64,000 nt of DNA from the NCBI RefSeq assembly GCF_018687715.1, contig NC_056755.1, positions 39,799,501-39,863,500 of the forward strand. The letters run 5' to 3'. The first letter of the stretch is position 1. Every line of letters starts with the position of its first letter. The position numbers and the translations under genes were made by a program. Below the pieces are notes generated by a model. It was given only the letters and a program-made list of their open reading frames with translations. It did not search any database and was not told where the DNA came from. The stretch comes from Carya illinoinensis. Taxonomy: Eukaryota; Streptophyta; Magnoliopsida; Fagales; Juglandaceae. This document shows positions 51,110 to 61,572 of the stretch, one piece after another.

Positions 51110-53169
51110 ATGGTTGATACTGGGTGCCCCCTACAGATCTTGATACCCTTTACGGCTCCCTCCATTTCAGCTTGTTTCAACAAAGCAATGAGAGCTTCGG
51201 TGCATAATAGGAATAGGTAAGGTGACAAAGGGTCTCCTTGCCTAATTCCTCTAGAGGGTTTGAACGGTTCAGTAGGGTCACCATTCACCAAGACAGAAAA
51301 GGAAACTGAGGTTACACAATTCATAATAAGATTAACCAAGCTGTGTGGGAATCCCATCTTCCTCAATACCCCTTCCAAAAAGTCCCACTCCACACGGTCA
51401 TAAGCTTTGGACATGTCTAACTTGAGTGACATGAACCCCTTCCTCCCCTTTCTTCTATTTTTCAGATAGTGTATCAATTCATAGGCTACCAATACATTGT
51501 CAGTAATAAGTCTCCCCGGCACAAAAGCAGATTGTGTATCAGAAATGATGAAAGGTAAAACACCTTTTAAGCGATTAGTGATAACTTTAGCTATTAGTTT
51601 GTAGATTACATTACACAAACTAATAGGCCTGAAATCAGAGACTGAAATAGGTGAGCAAAGCTTAGGAATTAACACTATCAAGGTATGGTTTAACCCCGTG
51701 GGGAGCTGACCTGTATTAAGGACATCAAGTACAGCAGCAATAATTTTGTCTCCGACGATGTGCCAGTATTTTTGGAAGAAGATTGGTGACATTCCGTCTG
51801 GGCCCGGGGCTTTCCTGGGATGCATCTGCCTTAAAGCCATAGAAACTTCTTCAGCAGTATAGACTTTTTCCAACTCAACATACATATCAGCAGTTACCCT
51901 TGTTCCCATCCCTTCGATGACATCCATAGAGCCTCTATCAGAGGAGGTAGTAAATAGGGATTTAAAGTACTCACTGATCAGCAAATCCCTCCGTGATCCC
52001 TCAAGCCAGGTGCCATTAGCATCTTGTAATTTCTGGATAAAGTTCTTCTTTCTTCTTAGGGAAGCTTTTTGATGGAAGAACTTAGTGTTTTGGTCCCCAC
52101 AGTACATCCACTGCACCTTTGATCTCTGCTGCCACATGAGTTCCTCCCTCTCCAGCCATAGTTGGACCTCACTCCTTGCTCTCCTGTGTTCTTCAGTTTT
52201 CTCATAAGTGGGATCTGAATTTTGGAGGTGTTTTAGCTCCTCGCTGGCTATTTTGATCTGTTTGTTTACATTTCCAAAATTCTGTTGATTCCACCCCTTT
52301 AGTCTGTTTCCACAGGTTGAGATTAGCTGCATGGCCCAAGCCATATGATCCCCATCTGTTTGTGTTCTTTGCCAGGTGTCTCTGATGATTTCCTCACAGT
52401 CCGGGTGTCCCACCCACATAGCCTCAAATCTGAACATCCTTTTCCTCCTTTGGTTGTTAAAAAAACCTTCCGTGTCTACCCACACAGGAATATGGTCTGA
52501 GTAAGAAACAGCCCCATGTATAACTTTTGTACCAGGGAATAAGTCCAACCAGCTGTCCGTGGCTACACAACGGTCAATTCTTTCACAAATGCGTGCTCCT
52601 GCTTCTCTTCTGTTACACCATGTATAAGCAGGCCCCGAGAATCCCAAGTCCATCAACTGACAGTCCGAGAGGACAGCCCGAAAGGCATCCAGTTGACATT
52701 GTGGTCTCATCCTGCCGCCCCACTTCTCATTGTGGTCCAACACTTCATTAAAATCTCCATACACCAGCCATGGTTTATCAACTTTACTAGCAATTTCTCT
52801 AAGTAAATCCCAAGTTCTATTTCGTTTAGAGGTCTCGGGATGGCCGTAAAAGCCTGTGAGAAACCAGTCTCTACTACACCCATCATTACTACTAATGCTA
52901 GCATGTATATGGTTAGTCGAGAAGCTAAGAATTTTCACATTAACATCTGCATTCCATAATAAAGCTAGCCCACCACTTCTTCCACAACAGTCAACAGAAA
53001 GACAATTAGGAAGTCCTAACCTTGCTCTGTAGTTGTCCATCACGCGAGAGGTGATCTTTGTCTCCTGCAAGAAGACCACATCGGGATCTTCCTTCCTGAT
53101 TAAATCACGAAGGGTTCTGAATCCACGTGGGTTCCCAAGCCCACGGGGATTCCAGCTTAGTAGCTTCAT
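51034..53169 (-). pseudogene. LINE ORF2, N-terminal part: endonuclease and reverse transcriptase
   Basis: Starts MKLLSWNPRGLGNPRG. The apurinic-type endonuclease shows FLQETK, YGDFNEV and a terminal SDHIPVW. The reverse transcriptase shows APGPDGM, FRPISLCNVIYK, QSAFVPGR, LKLDMSKAYDRVEW and GIRQGDPLSPYLF. The frame is lost at about 51127-51131, a run of five C on the plus strand, just before the catalytic FADD box; one base is missing relative to family members. Coding is otherwise clean, so a single event inactivated it. Confidence 0.93.
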
Positions 53170-54554
53170 TGGACCCGGCGGGGCTGCCCCGCAGCCACCA
53201 CCGATCCGTTGTACTCTCCAGCCTCCAGCAAACCCTCAGGTAAGCTCGTAGAGGTCCTCTTTGCCTTACGCGTATCATCATCATCACAGGTTGGAGCTGA
53301 CCGTTTTCGACCAGCTTTGATGGTGGATGTCTCTTCTGGTGCAGACCCAACGGTCCCCGTCCGGTTCCTACCTCGCTTTCTTCGTTTGGGCCGAGAGAGC
53401 CCATTGGGAGTGGGCTCTAGTGTGGCCATCACGAGGTCCAGTGGAAACCCGTGAGGGTGTGGGTTCGAGGCCCCGGCCCTTGGGGAGATTTCCTGACCGT
53501 TGGATGCGGCCTCATCCGAGCCATTGGCAGCACCGTCTTCCTCGGGTTGTGCTTGGTTACTCAGGCCATCATCATTCGATATCCCCCCATTCCTCTGGTT
53601 ATCTCCCAATTGTTGTTCGAAGATGGGGACGTTAAAAAGCTGTGCTGGCTCTATTATTTCGTTCCCCTGTTCTCGAATACTCGAGTCCTCCGGTCGTGCG
53701 TCCTGCGAGGCCTGAGTCTGTCCCATAGATGGAGCCTCCGTGCTCGGGGCAGGGTGCTTCCCCGCGTTACTATCTTTCTGCCCGTACTTTGGGTTGTTGA
53801 ATCCCCCGCCAGTTGACTGAGCCGCCCTCAGCCATTGTCCATAGGGAAGGCTCTCCTTTTTGGGATCTGTGCTTCGGATTTTCCAGCTATCACACTCCTT
53901 GTGGGAGTGTCCCAGCCTCCCACATTGGTAACAAAAATCCGGCAGCCTCTCGTAGGTGAATCTAACCCAGTACTCTCGGTGGTCACCCAGGCTTATCCTC
54001 TTCCTCCGTAGCAGAGGCTTCGTGATATCAAGCGCTAACCGAACCCGCATGTACTCCCCCCATGCAAGGTCGTCATAATCTACATCCACCTCAATAACCT
54101 TGCCTAGCGTATCCCCAATTAGTTTGCCCACGTATTCATTGCATGCGATCATTGGTAAATCATGGATTCTTACCCAAAAATCTGCCGTTGTCATAGAAAC
54201 TTCATGCGCCTGTAGATGGCCCTCGAATTCCTTAGTAAGCACCAACTGTTTGTTGAAAGTCCATGGACCATCGTGTAGAACTCGTACCTTGTCTCTAGGT
54301 TCATCGAACTCCACCAGCATCAATCCCTGAGTTAGGTCACGGAACTTAATGTTCTTCGTCGGTCTCCACACCCGGCGCATTGTCTGCTTGAAGGCCTCCC
54401 GATTGAAGTATCGCTCCGTAAGCAGCCTGACCATCAGGGATTTCTCACCCCGAACTCTAACATCTTCAAGCCGTTCTGTTTCCACCACTACTCCTGCCGA
54501 TTCCTCTGCAGTAAGGGAAAGTTTCTCGTAGAGTGCTCGTAGATCTTCCTCCAT
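53166..54554 (-). CDS. LINE ORF1: DUF4283 and CCHC zinc-knuckle protein
   Basis: RNA-binding chaperone-like protein that packages the LINE transcript. Start taken at ATG 54554 (MEEDLRALYEKL), because upstream codons run into the leader and past the target duplication; this gives 462 residues. Seen: a DUF4283-type domain (about 40-190; LLTERYFNREAFKQTMRRVW, GLMLVEFDEPRDKVRVL..GPW, then the VRIHDLPMIACNE block), and a CCHC knuckle CYQCGRLGHSHKEC at about 218-231. The C-terminal half is long, polar and low in complexity with basic KRRKRGRNR. Stop TGA overlaps the ORF2 start in ATGA, suggesting reinitiation of translation. Confidence 0.9.
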   Translation of the reverse strand: MEEDLRALYEKLSLTAEESAGVVVETERLEDVRVRGEKSLMVRLLTERYFNREAFKQTMRRVWRPTKNIKFRDLTQGLMLVEFDEPRDKVRVLHDGPWTFNKQLVLTKEFEGHLQAHEVSMTTADFWVRIHDLPMIACNEYVGKLIGDTLGKVIEVDVDYDDLAWGEYMRVRLALDITKPLLRRKRISLGDHREYWVRFTYERLPDFCYQCGRLGHSHKECDSWKIRSTDPKKESLPYGQWLRAAQSTGGGFNNPKYGQKDSNAGKHPAPSTEAPSMGQTQASQDARPEDSSIREQGNEIIEPAQLFNVPIFEQQLGDNQRNGGISNDDGLSNQAQPEEDGAANGSDEAASNGQEISPRAGASNPHPHGFPLDLVMATLEPTPNGLSRPKRRKRGRNRTGTVGSAPEETSTIKAGRKRSAPTCDDDDTRKAKRTSTSLPEGLLEAGEYNGSVVAAGQPRRVQ

Positions 54555-54723
54555 TCTGTTTCTGCCGTAGTCCGTAACGGCCTCCGTACCCCTACCAGGG
54601 GGGAAAAAAACAAGACCACCCACACCACCTACACAGGGTAGGAAACGGCCTCTACGCTGCTCTGCAGAGAGAGAGCAGAGAGAGGAAAAAAAATAGAATT
54701 TTTGAAATTGACCCCATTTTTTT

Positions 54724-54861
54724 AATGACAAGGTATCTGGGAACTTTTACTATTCTAGATAAGGTTCTGGTTCTCTAATAATCCCCGAGATAAAACGTCT
54801 CCGTCAGCAAATTCAGATCCCATTTTTTAAAATTAAAAAGTTATATATATATATATACATA

Positions 54862-54899
<38 letters not shown>

Positions 54900-55064
54900 A
54901 TAGCATGTAATCTTGCTCTCTTTTCCCTGTGAGGATCTTTTAGTTTACTTTGAAGTTTTCATTTTTAATGCTGAACATTCATATGATATTCTTCAGTTCC
55001 ACTTTTTCTTTTTTCTTTCTTTCTTTCTTTCTCTAAATGATATTCTTTAGTTCGTCTAATAGTC
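54724..55064. other. Intergenic DNA with poly(A) tract
   Basis: (TA)n near 54845 followed by about 30 A (54867-54897), then CT-rich sequence. No gene. Confidence 0.6.
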
Positions 55065-55067
55065 TAA

Positions 55068-57616
55068 GAGCATTGGCATTGGCTTCATCAAAGCCATCTT
55101 CAAATTTTGATGAAAAGTATAAGTTTTCCATAATTCTAAAATCTTCCTATCCATAATCTCACATTGGATTAGCCATTAGATTTATCAAAATAATAATATA
55201 ATATTATATTTTTAATAATAATTTTTTTTTCATATTTTGCAATTAAACCTACTATATGTACATTAATAATTTAATTTGATATTTAAATTATTGATTTCCA
55301 ATTAATTTTTTTTCTCAACCTAATTACCAACAAACACATTTTGCCAATCCTTCTTCTACCTAACAATCAAATATACAATAATTTAAGGAACAATAAACAC
55401 ATATAAAATTTGTTCATCCAAGATAAAATATTATGTTTGAAACTAACTACAAACCACCCTTCTTCTCTACCTAAACTTTACATCTACAATTTTATCCTTG
55501 GTCAAACACATTCATTCCATCATACACAATACCCAACATTCATATCCATAATTCTTCAATGGACATATTTATATTTATATCCATTGAAGACAGTATCAGA
55601 AATGCTGATATGGTAACTAAATATGAGACATACAGCTGCAACATCTTCTTAAATATAAATACAAATTCAGTGGATTAAAAGCTACACATCTCGTGTAAAA
55701 CCAACTTCTTAAAAATTGGATTTATCTCTACACATCTCTACAAATTCAGATTCTAAAATGGGTACACAATATCACCCATACATCTCGTATGGATCTAATA
55801 AAACCTACACAAACTATACTATTGATCTAAACTATACAACTGCAACATTTGGAGCCAATAAAACCTACACAAATTCAGCTGCATGACATAAAACACAACA
55901 CAGATCAAAGATAGAGAACAGTATGAATTTCCAAGACAGGACACAAGACAGAACAAAAACTGCTATAATCAGATGTTCTATATTGAAAAATATATATATA
56001 GAACACATGAATTTTCAAAGACAGAAAAAACAGTATAAAAAAAAAAAAGAAAACAATATAATCAGATTACAGTTCCTGGGAAAAAATATAATACATGAAT
56101 TTCCAAAGACAGACAAAACAGTGTAAAAAACTCAGAAATTTATATTCTCAGATGACTGCAATAGGGGAAAAAAATAGAAGTCAAGACAGAACAAAGACAG
56201 GAAAACAATAAAAAAATAGAAAAACAGTTAATGGGTTGACTGCAATTGTCTCAAAAAATAGAACACAAGACAGAAGGCAGACAGAAAAATAGTAAAAAAA
56301 TCCAGAAAATAGATCCAAATCAGATGACTTTAGTTTCTTCTATCAAAGGCAACCTTTTATACACAAAAAAAGACAGCTTCTAGATAAGACAGAAAAAACA
56401 ATATACAAAAACATAAACCAAAAATATATGTGGTGTATTGAAAGCCAAACAGAACAATGGAGAAACACATGCCATGTTATGGTCGTGTTAAACAGCTTGA
56501 TGATAAGGCACAAGGTCATGATGCATTTGCAAGGAAAAAATTGCAATGAAATAGAAGGGTGTTTCTATAAAGTAGGGGTTTAGTAGTCATCAATCTAACT
56601 TCATGAACACTGCTCCATGAACACAAAGTCAGAGAGTATGAAAACCAAAAACCCACTTCTCCACAGAATCCAAACAAATAAACACAGAATGTTCACAGGA
56701 ATTCCAACCACAACTGAACACTGGGATTGCATGGAACACAAATCAGATGCAAAATACAATATACCAACACTGGAAACGAGTCCATATCAAAGTCAGCCTA
56801 TAAATTTTCTAACACGGCCACTAAAATCTACAACTACTTCACAATACATTACGGATCCAAAGCATAACAATACCAGAATCAGTGTAGGGGCTTGAGCCAA
56901 AGGAAAGACTGGAAGCACCTAAGAAAATCAGCAAAAATATCACAAAATAAATTAATGCAAACTCAGTAAATCTCTACACATTCATATATATAAATTTTTC
57001 CCTATCAAAACTGAGAGCAAAAGCGCCAATCGGGGCTGACCATACAACGGTATAAATAAATGAAGCTAGGGTTGAAGGAGAGAAAAAAAAAGCAACCAAC
57101 CTGAAGCCGCGAATCTGATCTGAGCCAACCAAGAGTATGCGAAGATGTTTCTGCTGAAGAATAGAAGGAATTTATCGATCGGCATTAGAGCTTGAAAACG
57201 ATAGAAAGAGGGAAAGGGGGAAAGAAAACATACAGGTTGGAAAGGAGATGAAGCTCGTGTGAAAATCTGAGAGATACACATCCTTCTTCTCTGATGAAAT
57301 CGGTTCTGCGTGAAGAATCCGAGAGATTTTATTTCCATCGATGGCGAAAAATGAAAAAGAGAGGCACAGGGGAGAGAAAACGCGGGGAGGAAAAATGAGA
57401 GAGGGAAAATAAAACCAGCAATTGGGCATTAAATGAGGAATAAAATAAGTTAAACATGAATGTGCAGTGCTCCTTTAAATTTGAAGGAAACGAAAGGATT
57501 ACTGTATGTCAAAACTTCATATTTGAAGTTTACCGAGACCAATGCAACGGTATTTCGTAGACGTTCATTAATTTATACATTTGCATTGACTTTTGATGAA
57601 GTCAATATCAATGCTC
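55068..57616. mobile_element. PIF/Harbinger-like non-autonomous element, 2.5 kb
   Basis: Ends GAGCATTGGCATTGGCTTCATCAAA and TTTGATGAAGTCAATATCAATGCTC are inverted over about 25 bases with a few mismatches; TAA lies at both outer sides (55065-55067, 57617-57619), the 3-bp duplication of PIF/Harbinger elements. The interior has no transposase. 55920-56330 holds loose repeats with GAATTTCCAAAGACAGA-like units. 57060-57430 is GC-richer and reads, on the minus strand, like a host leader with short open frames. It may carry captured host sequence. Confidence 0.7.
55920..56330 (+). repeat. Loose tandem repeats, about 75-90 bp
   Basis: Several diverged units share GAATTTYCAARGACAG, then RACAGTRTAAAAAA and ATCAGAT. 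Inside the PIF/Harbinger-like element. Confidence 0.5.
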
Positions 57617-57651
57617 TAAGAAGACACTGCCTCAAAGTCCAAACTCACCAC

Positions 57652-57720
57652 ATCTGGGCCCAAACCCCAATGCTACCGTTGAGCCCAAATTCACCTTATC
57701 GAACCAAACCCATCCAATCT
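57652..57720 (+). promoter_or_regulatory. Site II-like motifs upstream of the QCR7 fragment
   Basis: GGGCCCA and GAGCCCA occur within 35 bases, then CAAACCCA. Site II motifs are common in promoters of plant mitochondrial protein genes, which suits a former QCR7 promoter. Position only. Confidence 0.4.
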
Positions 57721-57879
57721 GTTTCCAAATCTTGACGATAGAGCTGAGCAAAGAGGCTATGGCAAGCCGAGGAAGAGCCGAGCAGAAGGAAATTTACAGA
57801 GAAGAATGTAAATTGGCAATGGCGCTGATGGTGCGTATTTGTAATGTCTTAGGATTTCTAATGTTTTGAAGGGGGTGAT

Positions 57880-58060
57880 GATCTTGCATTTCCCATGGGC
57901 TGAGATACGAGGATCTTTACGTTCCGATGTACGATTTGGAGATAAAGGACGCTCTCGATCGGCTGCCTTGCTAGATCGACGATGCCTGGAACCAGAGGCC
58001 CCATTGCGCTATGGATCTCTCTTCGAAGCATGCGTAGCTTCCCGGGGACCTCCAGGTTCG
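57880..58060 (+). pseudogene. QCR7: QCR7-like pseudogene fragment (cytochrome bc1 complex subunit 7)
   Basis: One plus frame gives GLRYEDLYVPMYDLEIKDAL, then DRLP, a stop, DDAWNQR, AMDLSSKH, another stop and LPGDLQ, collinear with the centre of plant QCR7 (family: LRYDDLYDPYYDLDIKEALNRLP..AMDLSMKH.YLPEDLQ). The stops fall where family members have Glu and Tyr. The match ends at CCAG before GT, a possible exon end, and neither the usual N-terminus nor the C-terminal half was found. An ATG frame at 57760-57830 (MASRGRAEQKEIYREEC) precedes it but does not resemble QCR7. Broken by two stops and truncated. Confidence 0.8.
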
Positions 58061-60025
58061 GTTTTTGAAAACAATTCAAGCCTCAAATTTTGTCGTGAAG
58101 AGATGATCTGTAATTTGTTTTTTAAGTTGGAAAAATAAGTTTGATTATATGATTGAAAGAACTTAGAATGGTGAATATAACTTGAGAATTATTACACATC
58201 GCCATAGATAATGGAGTAGTTAGTTATCACATTGGTATATCTGCTTGTTCGTCCCTTACTCTTCCTCCTGAATAGTTGAAGAAAACAAGTAGGCACCATC
58301 TCCTTTTCATTTCAATATTTATTTTATACTTATTTCCAAATGATGCTAGTTGTTTTAGCAAGTAGAATGTCCTTGAATTATTGATCCTTTTTTTACCATA
58401 TGAGGAATTCTTCTTGTTGAATTAAGATGGCCATTACTGAGGATCGATCTAGATGGGTTTCCCGTTGCATATAAAGCTTCCATTATTTTTATTATTGTAA
58501 TTTTTAAAGGTAAACTTGAAGACAGTGCTTTGAAAATTAACTGTTATCTTTTCACGTATCTAAAATAGAAGCTGGTGTGTTTTCCTAAATTATCAAAAAA
58601 AAAAAGTAGCACCTGTTTCAGAAAAACTCGAGGTTTGCTTTTTACTTCGATGAGAAATACCTGAAGGTTTAACTGGCTAATATGTATGGATCGCATTTAG
58701 ACACCTATCTCCTACCTAACTCATATCCATAAGGGCTTGGAGTCTGTTGGATAATGTCAATTCTCTGGATGAATAATTCACATTTGTGCTTGTGCTGCAG
58801 ACTCATACATGCATAACTATTATCTTACCCAACTATTAGTTATCCATCATTTCTCCTCAGCTCCTTGTTCACGATGAAATGGGCTAAAAGGCAGGTTAAG
58901 AGGGAGTTTAAATGGGCTCCTTGTTCATGTTGAAATGGGCTTAGATCAGTTCTTTTAATGGTATGTAGACATTAATGTGCCAGTGACATTAGAAGTTTAT
59001 GGTGGCCCAGCAGACAGGAAGGGATCAATTAGCAGAACATACTCTTAAAGTACCATCTTAAATATGATAGCATCAATTAGCAGTTGATCTGGATCATGCC
59101 CTACCTCTCTCTAGAACAGCCCTGAAATTATTAGGAACTGGAAGTCCATGAGTCTGAGGCTCTGAGCCAACTCCCTCCCTCCTGCCTAAGCTTTGTTTCC
59201 CAAGAGTCTGAGAAGACCATGAACTGGGATTTTTAGCTCTTTGAGTTTGGTGAAGTTGTAGCTCTCTGTCCTCGTAGATCTTGTTGAATGGATGGCTTGG
59301 CTCCACAAAGTTCTAGTGCGCCACGGTGGCTGTTGAATGTGCACAGCCTGAGAAAAGTCTGGTGGCAATTTTTTGTGCTTGGGCAATGTTGGAATTTTCT
59401 TAAACGTGATTGACGGTCGATGATGGTCATATAAACTGTTAGTAAGCTCATGTACAGACTACAGATGTGTCCTGAAACTTACGTTGGTGAATAGAAATAT
59501 GGTCAACCAAGGTGAGCATACACTCGGTTGGACTGACTTGTGTATATAGGATAGTTACAAAGTGTTATGGTCCCCCCGTCTTTTTGTTTGTGTTCTTTTA
59601 TTTTCCCGTGTTTAAATCGGGGATGACTAAGGGTGATGTTACCCGGTGTGCATTCAGCAATCAGCATCGTTGAGAGTTCTCTTGAAAGTTGCCCACTTTT
59701 TGCTACGAAACGGGGCCAGCCTTAATTCCCACAGCTTATTAAAAAGGGGATGCATATAAGTGTCGTTACTCGTGTGATTTTCTCTGCAGACTCGTTTGTC
59801 ATTGTAAATGCATACATCCAAAACACCACCACACCCCCAGCTTTCTCTTCCTAAAACATCACGTGCCTTTCAATATGAAGGAACACCCAACACCTCCCCC
59901 ATCTATCATCAGCCTGCAAATATCTTCACATTTTTCTTTCCTTTTTTTTTCTTCGTTTTTGTTTTTATCTATTCTATACGCCTTCGTGCGTCTACACTGC
60001 CGACTTTGGAATTTGGATATGCGAA

Positions 60026-60061
<36 letters not shown>

Positions 60062-61030
60062 AAATATGCTAAAACTTAACATGCACAATATTATATTCTC
60101 GATGTGCAGAGTCCCCTGGAATTTTCTAATTCTCCATCGGCAAACTTCTATTGGCATGCATCATGCATGAGATATTGACCGTGGAGTATTTCGAAAAAGA
60201 AAAAAACTATTTAAAAGCTTTTACACCGTACACATTCACATGATACCATTTAATTTTTAAAATTAAAATTTTAAAATTTATTTTCTAAATTAAATTATAC
60301 CATATGAATAATGTGTGGTATAAAAATATTCAAATAGAATTATTATTATTATTTTTCAAAAGTTCCAAAATTAATCGTTATATATACAGATAAAGCATGG
60401 CTATTGACAATTGTTTCTAATAATGATAATATCCATATTTAGAGCTAGCTATCTGCTACCCATATAATTATAGTGGTAATTCAATCTTCCATCGACAGTG
60501 TTTTTTATGTGCAAATCAAATTCAATATATTGGTGGAACTTTCCAATAATCATTTCAAAACAACACATACGATACATGAAAAGAAAAAAAAAAATGATAT
60601 TTACTGTTAAGGTATTTTAATTTTTTTTAATGGTCAAATAAGTAAATATTAGTGTAGTTGTGATTTATTTTCTTAATAGGTAAAGATGCTTAAAAATATT
60701 TAAAAAAAATCATAAAAAAAAAAAGTAAAATTTACCCTAATAAGAATTTTAAAAAAATAAATCCATAAAATTTATAGCAGCACATAAAAAAAAAATGCAA
60801 GCTAACAACATGTATGTACTTGTCTGGCCCTCACTCTCAATAAAATATTGTAGAAAAAATATTTCATTAATGATTAATTAATTATCATTCTTTCAATATT
60901 AGTAAAATAATTTCTCCTTTATTAATGTTTTTCCGTTTCCGTTTGGGTATAAAAAGCAAAAGGTTGACCGGAAATCTGGAATAGTCCGTAATAAAAGCGA
61001 AAGAAACCCCAAGATCCTCTCATATCAAAC
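58061..61030. other. Intergenic DNA, no gene recognised
   Basis: 58880-58965 has a short duplication (CTCCTTGTTCA, GATGAAATGGGCT / GTTGAAATGGGCT). 59094-59451 is open in three minus frames (one with KHKKLPPDFSQAVHIQQPPW) but I do not recognise any. (AT)n at 60030-60058. The remainder is AT-rich. Confidence 0.5.
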
Positions 61031-61033
61031 CGC

Positions 61034-61080
61034 CACGTGGCCGATCTTATCCGTTTCCCATTTCCCACCCTTTAAAATAA
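61034..61080 (+). promoter_or_regulatory. G-box and TATA-like element
   Basis: G-box CACGTG at 61034-61039 (context CCACGTGG) and a TATA-like TTTAAAATAAA at 61071-61081, about 110-155 bases before the ATG of the next gene. CCACGTGG G-boxes are bound by bZIP and bHLH factors in light and abscisic acid responses; the response here is inference. Confidence 0.5.
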
Positions 61081-61112
61081 ACCACCGTCTTTCTTGTTTT
61101 CAATTTCCTACC

Positions 61113-61115
<3 letters not shown>

Positions 61116-61146
<31 letters not shown>
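61116..61146 (+). repeat. (CT)n microsatellite in the 5' leader
   Basis: About 15 CT units, 40 bases upstream of the ATG at 61189; CT-rich leaders are common in plant genes. Confidence 0.9.
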
Positions 61147-61149
<3 letters not shown>

Positions 61150-61188
61150 TCAAAGGCTCGAGCTTTGTCTGTTGAAGTTCCGTTCCAA

Positions 61189-61572
61189 ATGGCTACAACT
61201 ACTAGTCTTATTACTTTCCGAGCCACAGGAGTCCGAGCGTGTGCAAATTCGGGTCACCGGAGATCCGACCTGGACGGCAGGAAAAGCGCCTTGTCGCCCA
61301 ACTGGTGGACCCCGATCTTCAATTGGTCCGCAGAGCCCGACTACATTGACTCCGGGAGCAACGAGCCGGTCCACGAAGCCTCAGAGAAACCGAAGAGGAG
61401 TTCGGACTCGAAGTCTTCGCGACCCCGGTTCGCCCCCGGTAGCTTCACGGAGGAGAAGGCGAGGCAGCTCCGGATGATGACGAAGGAAACCAAATCGTTT
61501 CACGACGCCATGTACCACTCCGCCATCGCCTCCCGTCTCGCCTCGGATTTCAAGAACCGCTCCGATCAGTGA
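61189..61572 (+). CDS. Small plant protein of unknown function, probably plastid-targeted
   Basis: Single-exon frame of 127 residues starting at ATG 61189 (a TTG lies upstream in frame, not a start). The N-terminus MATTTSLITFRATGVRACA is rich in Thr, Ser, Ala and Arg without acids, like a chloroplast transit peptide. Then NWWTPIFNWSAEPDYID, an acidic and Ser-rich linker, and a C-terminal block RFAPGSFTEEKARQLRMM..ETKSFHDAMYHSAIASRLASD with a basic amphipathic look. I believe this is a conserved plant family but cannot name it. GC-rich coding contrasts with AT-rich flanks, and a G-box promoter and CT-rich leader precede it, so it is very likely a real gene. Intact. Confidence 0.8.
   Translation: MATTTSLITFRATGVRACANSGHRRSDLDGRKSALSPNWWTPIFNWSAEPDYIDSGSNEPVHEASEKPKRSSDSKSSRPRFAPGSFTEEKARQLRMMTKETKSFHDAMYHSAIASRLASDFKNRSDQ

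Larger units (their letters stand above)
49018..54708 (-). mobile_element. Plant L1-type LINE, nearly intact
   Basis: Minus-strand element with 5' leader (54555-54708), ORF1, ORF2, short 3' region and poly(A) tail (T-run on the plus strand ending near 49028). The duplicated target TGACCCCATTTTTTT is at 49003-49017 and 54709-54723. ORF1 and ORF2 overlap by ATGA. ORF2 holds endonuclease, reverse transcriptase, zinc-binding and RNase H domains but carries one frameshift. Full length and near-perfect coding state point to a recent insertion. Confidence 0.94.

Noticed and set aside
53209..53816. Plus-strand ORFs of up to 121 codons
   Set aside because: Antisense shadows of the GC-rich C-terminal half of LINE ORF1.
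54555..54731. Upstream extension of LINE ORF1
   Set aside because: These codons run through the leader and beyond the target duplication into flanking DNA; the ATG at 54554 is the sensible start.
59094..59451. Three overlapping minus-strand ORFs
   Set aside because: Open in all three frames with no recognised motif and no splice or promoter context; not reported as a gene.
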